Source: Argopecten irradians (Eukaryota; Mollusca; Bivalvia; Pectinida; Pectinidae). Taken from it: a DNA stretch of 64,000 nucleotides. Under the pieces are notes generated by a model. The model worked only from the letters and a program-made list of their open reading frames with translations. It did not search any database and had not been told where the DNA came from. Numbering within the stretch: position 1 is the first letter of the stretch; every line of letters begins with the position of its first letter. The position numbers were made by a program, and so were the translations under genes. Shown piece by piece: positions 23,901 through 35,600 of this stretch. The DNA lies in contig NC_091136.1 in assembly GCF_041381155.1 (NCBI RefSeq), positions 51,884,284 to 51,948,283 on the forward strand, written 5' to 3'.

Positions 23901-24467
23901 TGCTTGATGTAAATGATATATATATATATATAATATATATTCAATGCAATTTATCCATAAAACATTTACTTTTGAAAACGTAATATAGACAATTTAAGAT
24001 AAGAAATGGAAACTACTGATATAAAATTAAATAGACATATACTTAACGAATATAAATCAATCTTTATTACTTTTGCAGTGAAAAGGTTTTATTCATGTAT
24101 ACTAAAAAATATTGTATTATATAGTTATATATACTGTACTGTAAATTGTAGATGTTGTAATTAAAAAAGATAAACACTTAAAAATTATAATTATGTATTA
24201 TTTCAAATTGAAGAACTTATTCTTCCCCTATCCCTAACTGTAACACATCACCTTGTCTGTCTAGGTCTCAATGTACCTGGACACGATGTCCACCTGTAGT
24301 GGACACCGTGTTCACACGTAGTGCACTCCGTGTCTACCTGTAGTCTAAATCTCGTGCACTCCGTGTCTACCTGTAGTCTAAACCTCGTGCACTCGGTGTC
24401 TACCTGTAGTCTAAACGTAGTGCACTCCGTGTGCACAAGGGTGTAACCTTTAGTCTACTACCAACTG
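20960..24467. mobile_element. Tc1/mariner-like non-autonomous element, 3508 bp, with minisatellite-bearing inverted ends
   Basis: The outer ends are CAGTTGGTAGTAGACTAAAG at 20960 and its exact inverse at 24467, each flanked by TA. CAGT termini and TA duplication are the Tc1/mariner hallmark. The inverted ends are ~220-250 bp long and contain a 33-bp tandem unit (GGAGTGCACGAGGTTTAGAC plus TACAGGTAGACAC): about four copies on the left (21021-21128) and a similar number inverted on the right (24305-24430). The ends close inward with GTGGACATCGTGTCCAGGTA. The 3-kb interior is AT-rich; short frames at 21501-21746 (-) and 22679-22951 (+) have no DDE transposase motif. It also holds a C-tract at 23086-23108 and a small palindrome at 22644-22676. 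It therefore depends on a transposase supplied elsewhere, or the interior is captured filler. Confidence 0.82.
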
Positions 24468-24605
24468 TAGTTGTTGAATATTGAATTTATTCACACTCGT
24501 AAGTTATTTTTTAAAAGTTATACTTTTGTAACTTTTAAAAAAATAACTCACTCGTGTGGAATAAATTCAATATTCAACAACCACTCATTGTGTTACCTCT
24601 ATTTA
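24468..24605 (+). mobile_element. Right part of the palindromic MITE split by the Tc1-like element
   Basis: Starts TAGTTGTTGAATATTGAATT, then a hairpin with ~50-bp arms (ACACTCGTAAGTTATTTTTT facing AAAAAATAACTCACTCGTGT), ending ACCACTCATTGTGTTACC. It corresponds to 28184-28343 of the intact copy. Confidence 0.75.
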
Positions 24606-25055
24606 ATCTGGAATCTTGAAAATACTGGTCAGATATGCTGGTCCCTGACATTCGAAAAAGGGCAGGCGAAACAACCCAGGACAGAACTAAGGATGAGGTG
24701 GTTCTCGTCAGGGAGACCTCATTCGATGTGCACTGTAGGCCTATACATATATTTACAACAACTTACCGTAAATCAGCCGTCAAACAAGTTTGCTGTCGCT
24801 AAGTTTGCCATCATGTAAGCCCAAGAGTAATAGTGTAATACTGTATTACGAAACGCAGGTTGATTCGACTTTAGGTTACACCGGAAGTTGAAGACATATA
24901 AGTAAAATAAGACCCGCAACCGTAACGGCATTCCGGATTTTCTTAAATCAAAAATGATAAGATTTTAAAAATGAGAAAGCTGAAGAGACATTGAAAATTA
25001 ATTTCCGAAGTCTATATAATAAGCATGATAAAACATTTTTCCTTTTTCGTGATCT

Positions 25056-27279
25056 GTGGACTACTGTTTCTCTTACCCCAGACAGGGATATATGATCTAC
25101 CAAGGATTGATCTCATATACGTCCTTGGATTTTCTATCTCACCCTAGGGTAAAGACAAGCTACACGAGATCTTTGTATGTGCCAAACAATTGTTTGACGT
25201 CAACAGTATTCTTCTATAAACTTCTTTCTGGTCTGGATACTAAGAAATCTACAGGGGTTGATGGGATATCAGCTAAGATACTTAAAGCCGGATCCCAGGC
25301 CTTGAGCTCTCCAGTATCCAAACTTTTTAACTTTTGCATTTCTAGTAAAACTTTCCTGGACAAATTAAAACAGGCACATGTTACACCTATTTATGAAAAA
25401 AAACGACCCTTTGAAAAAAGAAAACCATAGACCTGTTAGTATCTTACCTACACTGTCCAAAGTTTTTGAGAAGGTCATGCATAATCAACTTAGTGACCTT
25501 TTCAACTCTTATTTCAACCCTTACTTGGCAGCTTTCAGGCCTGGCTTTGGGTGCCAGTCCACTCTGCTGCGGCTTCTGGAGGATTGGCGTCAGGCCTTGA
25601 ACAACCATCAATGTGTTGGTGCAATACTGATGGATCTGTCCAAGGTGTTTGACTGCATCCTCCACAATCTGCTGCTGGGGAAGCTGCAAGCTGGATGGGC
25701 TGGATGAGGCTGCAATCAGTCTCATTAGCAGCTACCTCAGTGACAGAAAGCAGCGGATTCGGCTCGGCCCCAGGGTCAGTGACTGGAAGCTGCTCAGAAA
25801 GGAAGTCCCTCAGGGGTCCATAGTCGGCCCACTGATTTTTAATATTTTTCTTAATGGCATTTTTAGCTTTTTAAAAAACTGTGTATTGTATAACTATGCT
25901 GATGACAACACTTTATCCTACATCAGCAACTGCCCAGTCCAACTAAAAAGTACCCTGGAAAATGAAAGCATATTTTTGATTGACTGGTTCTCCAGAAATG
26001 GAATGAAAGCAAACCCTAGTAAATTCCAGGCAATATGTTTCGGAAAGAAGTCGCATGATAACATAAAGTCATTTTGGAGACCAGAAGATTGAATGCGATG
26101 ACTCTGTAACCTTATTAGGTGTCGACTGAATTGATTCATTTTTGAAGTTCGACAACCACATTTGCAAACTATGCAAAAAGGCCTCAAAACAATTAGCTAT
26201 TTTGAAAAGAATAGGAGGAAACCTTACCAAAATTGGAAAATGACTATTTACAAATCTTTTATTGCTTCAAATTTTAATTATTGTCCCTTAGCATGGCATT
26301 TTTGTAGCCTCAGCTACACAAGAAAAATGGAAAAGATACAAGAAAGATTTCTGCGTTTTATTGAAAATTATTTTACCTCACCTGTGATAGATATTTTACG
26401 CAGAAACAAACTTACATTTTTACATGTCATCAGAATAAAGTCTATGGCTTCAGAGGTTTTTAAAATTGTAAATGGCTTAGCACAAGATTTTTTAAGTGAC
26501 CTAATTATTAAAAATGACCCTATGTATAATTTCAGAAAAGAGAACACAATCAGAACACCAAGAGTTAACTCAACCTCTATATGGAAAAAATCATTTCGTT
26601 TTGAGGCTGCCCAGGTGTGGAACAGTCTGCCGACAGCCAGCTGTGTTCTTGTGCTATCTGTGAGAAAACATAATTTTCTACTCTTAGTGCTTTATCATAT
26701 ACCACATGCATATGTAAACTTTCTATATCTGAAATCCTTTTATAGTGCTCACTTTTTTATTGTCCTGTCTCTGTTTGTTTGTCTTATTTTATAATCAGCG
26801 CTTTTAGGTTTTCTTCTTACTATCCACATTGTATGTATTACAAACGTGCTCCTTTTGTTTTAGATTATGCTATATTAGCATGTGTTCTGTCAATTTTTAA
26901 CCTATACAATATTGGTATTGTATGTATATACGAACCCTGTCCAGCGGGTTTTTTTAGCTTGGTTGGTAGAATGTAGCATGGAACTTTTCATACAGCATCT
27001 CGTTTAGGTTTTGCTTTTTTAACATGTCCCATAGAATGTATCTACTATATATTGTGTGTTTTCTGTTTTGAAACTAAACTACATGCTGTGATGAATTTAA
27101 ACTATTTATAACTTGACATCATTATTACTATCTTATCTTTTACATTAATACAATCTCCTTTGTTGTTATAAAATGTGTATACCTTTGATTGTCGTAAGAA
27201 TAGCTCTACAGAGCTAATATTATTTTATTGTATGTATACGACACTAAATAAAACTTCTTGTATCTTGTATCTAGTATCA
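25056..27279 (+). mobile_element. 5'-truncated non-LTR retrotransposon (jockey/CR1-like RT), frame-damaged
   Basis: Reverse-transcriptase blocks appear in order. LDTKKSTGVDGISAKILKAG (from ~25234) is followed by HRPVSILPTLSKVFEKVMHN (25425) and GFGCQSTLLRLLEDW. The next are LMDLSKVFDCILHNLLLGKL (25627), VPQGSIVGPLIFNIFLN (25808) and the catalytic YADDNTLS (25896). NGMKANPSKFQAICFG (26000) and the thumb/C-terminal region (YKSFIASNFNYCPLAW; WKKSFRFEAAQVWNSLPT near 26630) complete the series. The endonuclease domain is missing. The reading frame changes near 25400, 25690 and 26085-26160, so it is dead as a gene. The 3' UTR ends in a short TTGTATC repeat at 27261-27279, the simple-repeat tail typical of CR1/L2-type elements. 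The wording of the motifs suits jockey or CR1 clades; the clade is not settled. Confidence 0.88.
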
Positions 27280-28107
27280 TGACGTCGCGTTAATATATTA
27301 CAACGTCACGACAACAATGAAATGACGTCACAAAGACGGCGACTTATTGAGGTCACGTCATCCTCGCTTGCATAAGTGACACGTTTATATTTAACATACA
27401 GCACATGCCATACCTCCCGGCGGGAGACAAAACCTCCCGTATTTTAAAGCCTCTTATTGTCTCCCGGGAGGAGAGTCTAAATTCCCGTATTCTGTAAACC
27501 CCTCCCGTTTTAATTTCATCGCCATATTTGTGTACATGCTAGGTTAATTTTAGCACGAGAGTAACCACTCCCTGACCCCTGACCAACACCCCAGTGGCCC
27601 TAATTATCAGCCTTGGGCTATTTCCACCTTGGCTTGTGGTGTCACTTTCACTCACGTCTGTGTATTAAAGGTAGGTTGAAGTCAAGCAGCCGATCGGCCG
27701 CCTAGAAAACAATCAGCTGGCCTTTCAATAAATTTTATGAGTACAGCTAGTGACAATTACTACAAAACAAATACTGCTTCCAACTGTAAATGATTTACTC
27801 ACGTTTTTAATGTTAAATAGGCCTATCTATATCCGTATGTCACAATCTTTGCAATCGTAATAGCCGCCATTTTGGGTAATTGTAATAGAGGATCCGGATT
27901 TTATAGAATTTCCCGATTTCCTAATAACCACGTTTTTAAAAATGGAAAAAATATATTAATAATAAAAAAGTATCATTAGTTACTGAATTTAAATAAATCA
28001 AATTAAACAGAAATTTACTTTTTTTTTCTCTCTCAGATTAAAATATGTTTTGTTTACTACTATAACAATTCTCTAGGTTTTTTTTAATGCCAAAACTGTT
28101 GTTGGAT
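27280..28107. other. Stretch with CRE-like sites and a CTCCCG-rich repeat, no gene seen
   Basis: TGACGTCG (27289), AACGTCACG (27301), ATGACGTCAC (27322) and GGTCACGTCAT (27350) cluster within 80 bp. CCTCCCGGCGGGAG and CTCCCGGGAGGAG palindromic blocks follow at 27413-27472. No open frame of note follows, so the sites may belong to a repeat rather than a promoter. Confidence 0.4.
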
Positions 28108-28343
28108 AGCGTACGTATCCTCGTCGTATTTCTATCGGCTAAAAGCGGATATAATTGTGGTAGAAACAGGTCACACGACTCGTGGTTGTTGGATATGGAA
28201 TTTATTCCACACTCGTAAGTTATTGTTTAAAAGTTACAAAAGACACTCGCTAAAGCTCATGTCTATTGTAACTTTTAAAAAATAACTCACTCGTGTGAAA
28301 TAAATCCCATATCCAACAGCCACTCGTTGTGTAACCTCTATAT
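28108..28343 (+). mobile_element. Intact palindromic MITE (reference copy for the split one at 20885/24605)
   Basis: The left flank ATTTCTATCGGCTAAAAGCG leads to GGTCACACGACTCGTGGTTG. A ~70-bp stem (TTATTCCACACTCGTAAGTT against AATAACTCACTCGTGTGAAA) follows, ending in CCACTCGTTGTGTAACC. The loop around 28242-28266 is short. No coding frame. Confidence 0.75.
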
Positions 28344-28514
28344 ATACGTTAGAAACTTTCATTACTAAATATTTCAGTAAAATTCAATATGAATGCAGCT
28401 GTTTCAGCTACACTCTGACTAATGTTGTATTCCAAAAAGCAAAGAAAGCAAATGCAATGTGAAAAATAATATTATTAGAGAGACAAAGTGGTACACGGGG
28501 TAAGAGAAAAAGTA

Positions 28515-28655
28515 TCATTCACCCTCTTTGGGGTGAGACAGGAGATCTCAACCCTCGGAATAAGATTCTTAAGCCGTCCAACACTCTGCAAAGCTCAGGT
28601 TGAGAATCTCCTGTCTCACCCCAAAGGGGGTGAAAGATTCTATTAATCTCACACA
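28515..28655. repeat. Foldback repeat with ~45-bp arms
   Basis: TATCATTCACCCTCTTTGGG with GTGAGACAGGAGATCTCAACC at 28514-28555 is inverted at 28608-28651 (GGTTGAGAATCTCCTGTCTC, ACCCCAAAGGGGGTGAAAGA). The central ~50 bp is unique. MITE-like, family unknown. Confidence 0.6.
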
Positions 28656-28769
28656 TAACGACATTGTAAAAATATAAACTTTACAGTACTGTTAACTTAT
28701 ATATTTTACATCACCCTAGTAAACATTGCAAAACTTAGGCAACGGAAGAGACAGAAAATATTATTCTTA

Positions 28770-28866
28770 TACAGGCCTGTAATTGGTCATTCTTTTCTCG
28801 TGAGCAACCTTCAGCTTTACTGTGAGATTCATGTATAGTTCAGAGGTGGAGGAGTATCAAGAATGA
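28770..28866. mobile_element. Degraded right half of the Mutator-type MITE
   Basis: GCCTGTAATTGGTCATTCTT, TCAGCTTTACTGTGAGA and GGAGTATCAAGAATG follow the right half of the MITEs at 7753, 13862 and 34644 with many changes. No left end was found. Confidence 0.5.
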
Positions 28867-29509
28867 TCTTGATGTTGACATATTGGCAGTGATTTCTCTT
28901 GAGTAGGAACAATTTTATGTTCTGTCCAGAAAAAAATCACTGTTAATTTACGTATCAGAAACATACAATTCATTTCTGTCCTCTAAATGCTATTGTTTCT
29001 TAGGGGGGATCCCCCTCCAGGCGCCTATGCTTTTTTCTTCAATACATGTATATAAATTTAGAAGAAGAAAATAAGCATGCTTACCAGTAACATATATTTC
29101 TGTGCATATAAGCTGGAAATTTTGTTTCGTTTTATATGCATCAATTGTATTTTTAGCACTATAATTGGCCCCAAACTTCAATAATGACATGTCCATCTAT
29201 GGAACAAAATTGATCCAATGTGAAGGAAAGTTTGTTTTTATTAGTATTACTTGATACATGTAAGTAACCAATGAATAATGATATCATATATATGTATATT
29301 ATTCTCCACAAGTATTATAATCATTACTCTAGATCTATATAGGGTTACATTTTTGTAATTGACATATATTATCTAAATCTCTGAGTGATTACTTTTGATC
29401 TTCTATTCTGGATATTTCTAGCATTCTGTTGAAGTACATGTATTTTATAAACATTTACTACATATGTATCCTAGATGCAATTAATTTTTATGATGTACGC
29501 GTTTGTATA

Positions 29510-30040
29510 TTATTAATTATTAACTTGAATAGATTTTTTTATATTATGGAGATATAACATAAAAATCTGAGTGTACTGTAGTAGTGTTGGACCGATTCTC
29601 GATTTTAATCGATGATCGATCGATTATGATTTTTCCAAAGACTATCGATTATGAAAGGTAATCATCGATTATTAAAATGGGAGATAACTCATGCTTATCT
29701 TATACTGTTCTGAACCTTTATTAAGATATATATATCAGGGCAAAATCACATCAAAATATTTTAAACATCATAGATACTCAAGAATTTGAATTAAAAAAAA
29801 TACTTCTTCATGACTGTTCGTTCAGTGGATATCTTTTTAAAATTCTTCAGAAAAACTAAAAGGTGAAATATATAAATATAGGAGAGCTTTCTATAAATAG
29901 TATCCGATTATAAAATCGATAATTAGTAAATTGTCCTAAACTGATGATCGATTACCATTTTACAACCGATTTCCAACACTATACTGTAGTTAAACCGTGA
30001 AGTGGTTTATGATGAGAGAACACTCAGATTTATAGCATTT
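29510..30040. mobile_element. Palindromic MITE split by a hAT-type MITE
   Basis: TTAACTTGAATAGATTTTTT and TATTATGGAGATATAACATA, AAAATCTGAGTGTACTG (29520-29578) match the left arm of the intact palindrome at 31337-31490. After the hAT insertion (29582-29981) the sequence resumes with TTAAACCGTGAAGTGGTTTA and CACTCAGATTT, its centre and right arm. The far right part is lost or too diverged. Confidence 0.65.
29582..29981. mobile_element. hAT-type MITE (400 bp, 8-bp target duplication)
   Basis: The ends are TAGTGTTGGACCGATT and its inverse AACCGATTTCCAACACTA. TACTGTAG flanks both sides (29574-29581 and 29982-29989). The 8-bp duplication and the (C/T)AGTGTTGG terminus fit the hAT superfamily. The interior is rich in ATCGATT palindromes and has no transposase. 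Related fragments lie at 2537-2692 and 35225-35310. Confidence 0.83.
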
Positions 30041-30124
30041 GAAAATGTAGATTTTTTTTTGTTTCAGTCTCCCATCTTATATTATACATGTACATATAAT
30101 ATTTAACTGCACTTCCATAGATCT

Positions 30125-30345
30125 TTGGTTTGGTTAGGTTTGTTTAGTTTAACGTCCTATTAACAGCCAGGGTCATGTAAGGACGTGCCAGGTTTGTTGG
30201 TGGGGGAAAGCCGGAGTACCCGGAGAAAAACCACCGACAGCGGTCAGTACCTGGCAACTGCCCCACATGGGATTCGAACCCGCATCCCAGAGGTGGAGGG
30301 CTTGTGGTAATATGTCGGGACATCTTAACCACTCGGCCACCACAG
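30125..30345 (-). mobile_element. tRNA-derived SINE copy (221 bp), - strand
   Basis: On the - strand: a tRNA-Leu/Ser-like head with GGCCGAGTGGTTAAGATGTC (A box) and GCGGGTTCGAATCCCATGTG (B box). A conserved body follows (CTCCGGGTACTCCGGCTTTC, CCTTACATGACCCTGGCTGT, TAATAGGACGTTAAAC) and a T-rich/A-rich tail. AGATCT flanks both ends (30119-30124 and 30346-30351). The body resembles the conserved central domain of mollusc Meta-type SINEs; that family name is from memory. Confidence 0.88.
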
Positions 30346-31077
30346 AGATCTATATAAGCATATATATATATATATATATATAAGTACAAAAAACTATCAA
30401 TCTTAATTGCATCTTTGTGACATTTATTAAATTAAATAAAAATATGCTTTGCCTTTTACATATTCGCATACATGTTCATTTTTATCAATAAAATAAAATA
30501 ATTGTGAAATGAAATCATCAAGATTTAGTGATAAGCTTATGCATCAATCTAAATACATGTTGATAAAAATTTGACATTTTTGTTCACACTATTGGAATTA
30601 CTTCTTTGCCCAATAAATAGTTTTATTATAAAATACATGTAAACATTTACTTAAATACATATTTTAAAATATTCACAACAAAAAATATTAATATGAAAAA
30701 GACATTAATGTTTGAATTTTTTGTTAGTATAAATAGCTGTAATGAATGAATAATCAATACATTCAAATTAAATTGGAGGGTAAAAAACATGGTCATAAGC
30801 ATGCCCTGAAAATATGATCGAATCAAAAAGATATCTATCGGGTATAATTTGAGCCATTAAAAATTGCCACATTGAAAATGATTTATCAAGAAGTGTCCTC
30901 ATTGAGGGGCTTTAATACAAATTACATAACTCTATCTGCAAATGCAACTTGCTATACAGGTTGTTAATATTGTTATGGTTTTATTTAATTGTTTTGGAAA
31001 TTTACAACAAATGCTAAAACAAACGTTAACCATTTCATAAAGCTGCTTGTGTCAAAATGTCTTAAATACTGGTAACC
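30346..31077. other. AT-rich stretch with an (AT)n tract, nothing else seen
   Basis: An (AT)n microsatellite at about 30358-30382, then AT-rich sequence without a gene-like frame or recognised repeat. Confidence 0.4.
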
Positions 31078-31807
31078 TTTAAAGATGCTCCACAGCTTAC
31101 AGAGTATAAATGATACTCAGCATTGAACAATAATTGGTGTTTAATTGTATATAATTCAATTTTGCTTGTTACGAGCATTTTCATTGGCTTAAAAATTTAC
31201 TTTATCAGCCCATAAAGGAAAAAATGGCAACGCTGCTTCTGATTGGCTGAGATGACAGCGTAATGATTTCATAGACAAAAGAGTCCCAAAATGAATTTTT
31301 AATATTGAAGAGATTGGCTTTAGTAAATTGAATTATAAGGATTAACTTGAATAGATTTTTATGTTATGGAGGTATAACACAAAAATCTGAGTGTACCCTC
31401 ATCATAGACTGCTTCACGGTTTATTTAGAGTGCACTCAGATATTTGTGTTATATCTCCATAACATAAAAAATCTATTCAAGTTAATCCTTAAATACAATT
31501 AAAATTATACATATATGACTAATTAACACAAAAAAATTATGTCAAATTATTTATTCTGCTTTTGGTGCATGTGCAGTCAGAACTTAATTTCATATAGGAC
31601 ATAGTGCCATGGATTTTTTTTCAGGATGCAATTAATTATTTCTAATATTTTTATCTTTAACTAAAATTAAAAGCTCAAACTTTTCAATGGTGGTGATGGT
31701 GTAAAGTAAGTTACTTTTGTAACTGAAGAAAAATACTAATTTGTCTGCTCCTGTTGTTGATAGAGAAAAAAATACCATTGGTCAAAGGTGGAGCATATAT
31801 CTTTAAG
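31078..31807. mobile_element. Old MITE of the 36996-37354 family, carrying a nested palindromic MITE
   Basis: The left end AAAGATGCTCCACAGCTTAC, AGAGTATAAATGATACTCAG is the inverse of the right end of the copy at 36996-37354. The right end (CAAAGGTGGAGCATATATCT) and AGTAAGTTACTTTTGTAACT, AAAGCTCAAACTTTTCAATG match that copy's left half, inverted. It is longer because of added sequence and the palindrome at 31337-31490. Confidence 0.65.
31337..31490. mobile_element. Intact palindromic MITE (154 bp)
   Basis: AAGGATTAACTTGAATAGAT with TTTTATGTTATGGAGGTATA runs to AAAAATCTGAGTG. After a ~45-bp centre this is inverted (CACTCAGATATTTGTGTTAT, CTCCATAACATAAAAAATCT, ATTCAAGTTAATCCTT). The arms are ~55 bp. 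A second copy at 29510 is split by the hAT MITE. Confidence 0.8.
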
Positions 31808-32628
31808 AATACACCAAACATTTGATATTATATTATTATACTATCTTATAAGTTATATGAACCAACAAGTATTACAGCTGAAATTTACATATAGCTAGAG
31901 AAGCAAACAACTGCATGTTTATCAATGTTGATGGGACCATATTGACGTACTTAAAACCAAAGTTTATTAAGCTCAACCTCACAGTCAAGAGTTGGGGGCT
32001 AGAAGGGTCGGGGGTCATTAGTGCTAGAACATCAGACAACCATGACCTAAACAAACTAAATGTCAGGGCCTATTCTTATTCTCAACTAGTTTGAAAAACA
32101 GGACCCTTTGAAATGGTGAAACTGTGAATCTTATAAGGCAGTATACTGTAATTCCATTTTTTCTCATAAGAAATCCTTTATACCTATTTGGCAGTATTTA
32201 TGATATTCTTTTGTGGTTTTTAATAATTTTATATCTGTAAGTCTCCAATGGGAAATGTAGCAACCAATTTGGAAAATACATGATCATTTCCAATTGAGAA
32301 TGCAATCATTTAATTTTTTTTAATCAGTCAAATACAAAATACTGTATATAATTGTTGTATCAAAATCATCATTCAATAGTCATGGATCCAGAGCCTATTT
32401 ATTGTAGAATATAACCTCTAAATTATTATTTACCAGTGTTGAGGGTATTAGTTTTATATTAAATTGTTATCTCCTTAACACAGAAATCTTCACAACACTA
32501 GCTGGTACTTAATATAAAGAACAGCATTTTGATGTATTATCTTCTTTTTTCTTACATTTTCGTTACACATGCAACCCAGATAATAATAATATCATATATG
32601 ACATAATTTGTGTTGTAGTAATCATGTT

Positions 32629-32634
32629 TTTATT
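32629..32634 (-). terminator. Polyadenylation signal of MAD2L1BP
   Basis: AATAAA on the - strand, about 25 nt after the stop codon of MAD2L1BP. Its distance and strand fit a short 3' UTR. Confidence 0.55.
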
Positions 32635-32658
32635 ACTCTGCTTAACTATCATCAGTGG

Positions 32659-35600
32659 TTACATCAAACCATCAGTCATTGAGGCCTGCCTTGAAGTCCT
32701 GTCTTTATATCCTTTCACCACAAGTGGTGCCTGGAACCACATATATTGCTCTTCGTTTAGCATGAATACAGCTTCATCTTGGTCTATAGTAACATCATTA
32801 AACTGCATGTTTTCGACACTCTGCGTTATCATGTCAGTTGTACAGCTCATTAACACACTCTCCTTTGACTGATTGTTATAACTGTCTGTGCTGTCATGAA
32901 GCCATTTAGTTGAAAAGGATGACAGAGTATTGTCAGCACCATCATCTTGAGCAGCACTCATACCAGAACACTCCAATGGTTCAATCCCGGATATTTCTAT
33001 CTCATATTCATCCTTTGTGATATTGTGACTGTAATGATTGTGGGTGTGTTTCCCACAAATATTCATCACATATTTCTTTCCCCTTGTTGGTACCCTGAAT
33101 GTTGGTTTGGGGAGAAACCATTCTATTCCTGACTCCCTAGGGGCACGCAGTAATACCCTCAAACATGTGGGTCCAATTTGCTTGGAGCTTCCCATTATGT
33201 CTTGTGAAACAAGCTGCCTGTATAGGGACTTAACACAAGTCTTTAGGGCCAGGCCTTCAGCCTCCGGGTTGATCCCAGGTAGATTTACCAGATAGGATTC
33301 CTTTGGACTGACAGATGTGCCACCAAACATCAGTACAACCTGCTGGATCTCTGGACACACTTCGAAAACCTGCAGTACTCGTGATGATAGCTCATCTAAA
33401 TTCTTCACTGTATTTGTGGCTCTTTTTAACTCTAATTTGTTCAATTGTCGAGTTTTGATTTTTTTTGCACCATTCTACAAAGATAAACAGTGGTTCCAAC
33501 ATTAATTAATATAAAAAAGTTTGTGACAATACACATTTTGTAAAAACAAATTGGATGACAAAGACTAATGAAAGAGTCAACTTTAATTGTCTGTTTAAAT
33601 CATTAGATTTGAAATAAAGCATTTTGTTTCTTCAATACGAGGACTTTGTGGTAGTACATTACCATACCATACATATTTACTGTAACATATATTCAGTTCT
33701 AAGGAAACAACATAATTTTTCCTAATGCATTCAGGGCTTTTTCACCTTTTTTGAAACTTTGATTTTAATGGGGTTTGCCATTCAATGAAAAAAAAAAACC
33801 TGATAAAAATGGAAACATTCTGAAATTTCTTTTCAATTCAAATATTTTTTTTCTGTGATTAAGTTTTCAAGATGCATATACACAGAAAACGTCTAGTTAT
33901 AGGCAGATTATCAAAAAAAAATTAAACCTATCATGGATTAAGAAATTGTAAAACCAGTTAATCAGAATTTTTTTTAAAGTCATCCTAAATCTTTAGATTT
34001 TGTTTATCATAATTCAACTGAATAATTAGCCTATTTTCATTACCCACATACATTGTTCCCATACAGTACAGTATCCATCAGGACACATTCATCCGTTGCA
34101 GTGGACATGCTTTCTTACCACACTAGCTATTACCTTTTGATTCAAGTGATATTGTAGTTATTTCTCACCAGTTTATAAACATATTTATACAATTCAAGTC
34201 AAAATATTTTATTGATCAACAAAAAGATAGTATAACAGGCAGGTAGTGCCTATATTGATCCTTTCCTGAATCCGGTACAATGGTATACATTATAATATTA
34301 TTATTACCCGGTAAATTATGAACAATTAACTTAGATTTAGACAATTTTTTTCTATAAGTATATTGTAAATATATCTACAGTAAATTTCTAAAAATACCTG
34401 TTGATAGTTTAATATCAAATTAAGGTTTCATACTAGGAAATTGATCAAAATAAACAAGCACACATACTCCTTTCATACTATATACTTCCACCTCTAGCAA
34501 CAATACATACATATGTAAGTTAATTACCATAATATATCATCATATATAATCATGTATATATTACTATAAATACATGCTGACTTCAGACTACTTAATATAT
34601 ATCATACATTTACTTATACATTCACCTCTTGCAACCTACACACCATCCTTGATACTCCCGGGCTTCCGATCACTTACGATCTCTACACCCCTGGACTATC
34701 TCATAGTGAAATTGAAGGCAGCTCAGCGGAAAACATTTGACCAATCACAGGCTAGCAAAGATTTCCTTTGAAGACTGCAGAGAGAACGACACCAAACATC
34801 AAAGCCACACAGTCAACCACAGTGTACTGTTATACGGCTCTTTTGATGTGCATCAAATTACTAAATTACCTGTTCTATACTGTTGCTTCCAGTTTTACTA
34901 TGAGATAGTCCAGGGGTGCAGAGATTGTAAGTGATCAGAAGCCCTGGAGTATCGAGGATGCCTACACACATACAAATGGAAATAGTATATAAGCCCTTTT
35001 CATTACTATTGAAGTGAGAAAATAGATTGTGTATAGCCCTTTTACTTTTTTATAGGGTATGAACTTAAATACATTGTAAATCATTAATATATATATATAA
35101 TCAAGATGTAAAGAAAGTTTACATGAGTCGATTTGATTCAATTATAAATTTTGATACATTGTGTAAGATTAAATTATAAACATATTTAAATACAATTTAC
35201 ATCACAATAATCTTGGAATAGTGTTTCAATTAGAGCTATTATTTAAACTGATTATAATCGATAGATTTAAACATTCCAATTATCGATTATGAAAATGAAA
35301 CCGAATCCCATCACTAACTTCATCTTCAAAAAATGACATCTTGACTTTGCAAAAAAATATATACAGATCTGACTCTGTTGCTATCAAAATTAACTTTAGA
35401 TTTTTTTTTATTTTAACTCAATTTGTTTGCTATTAGATGGCAAATCTCAATACAAAAATAATAAATAAATAAAAATGTAAAAAGAAATCGAAAAAATCAC
35501 TGAATCCAATGGAAAAAAATGACGTTTCCATATTTAATGGTAAGATATGACAAATTTTATAAGGATAATCTCCCTTTACTTATTGGAATTAAATCTAAAT

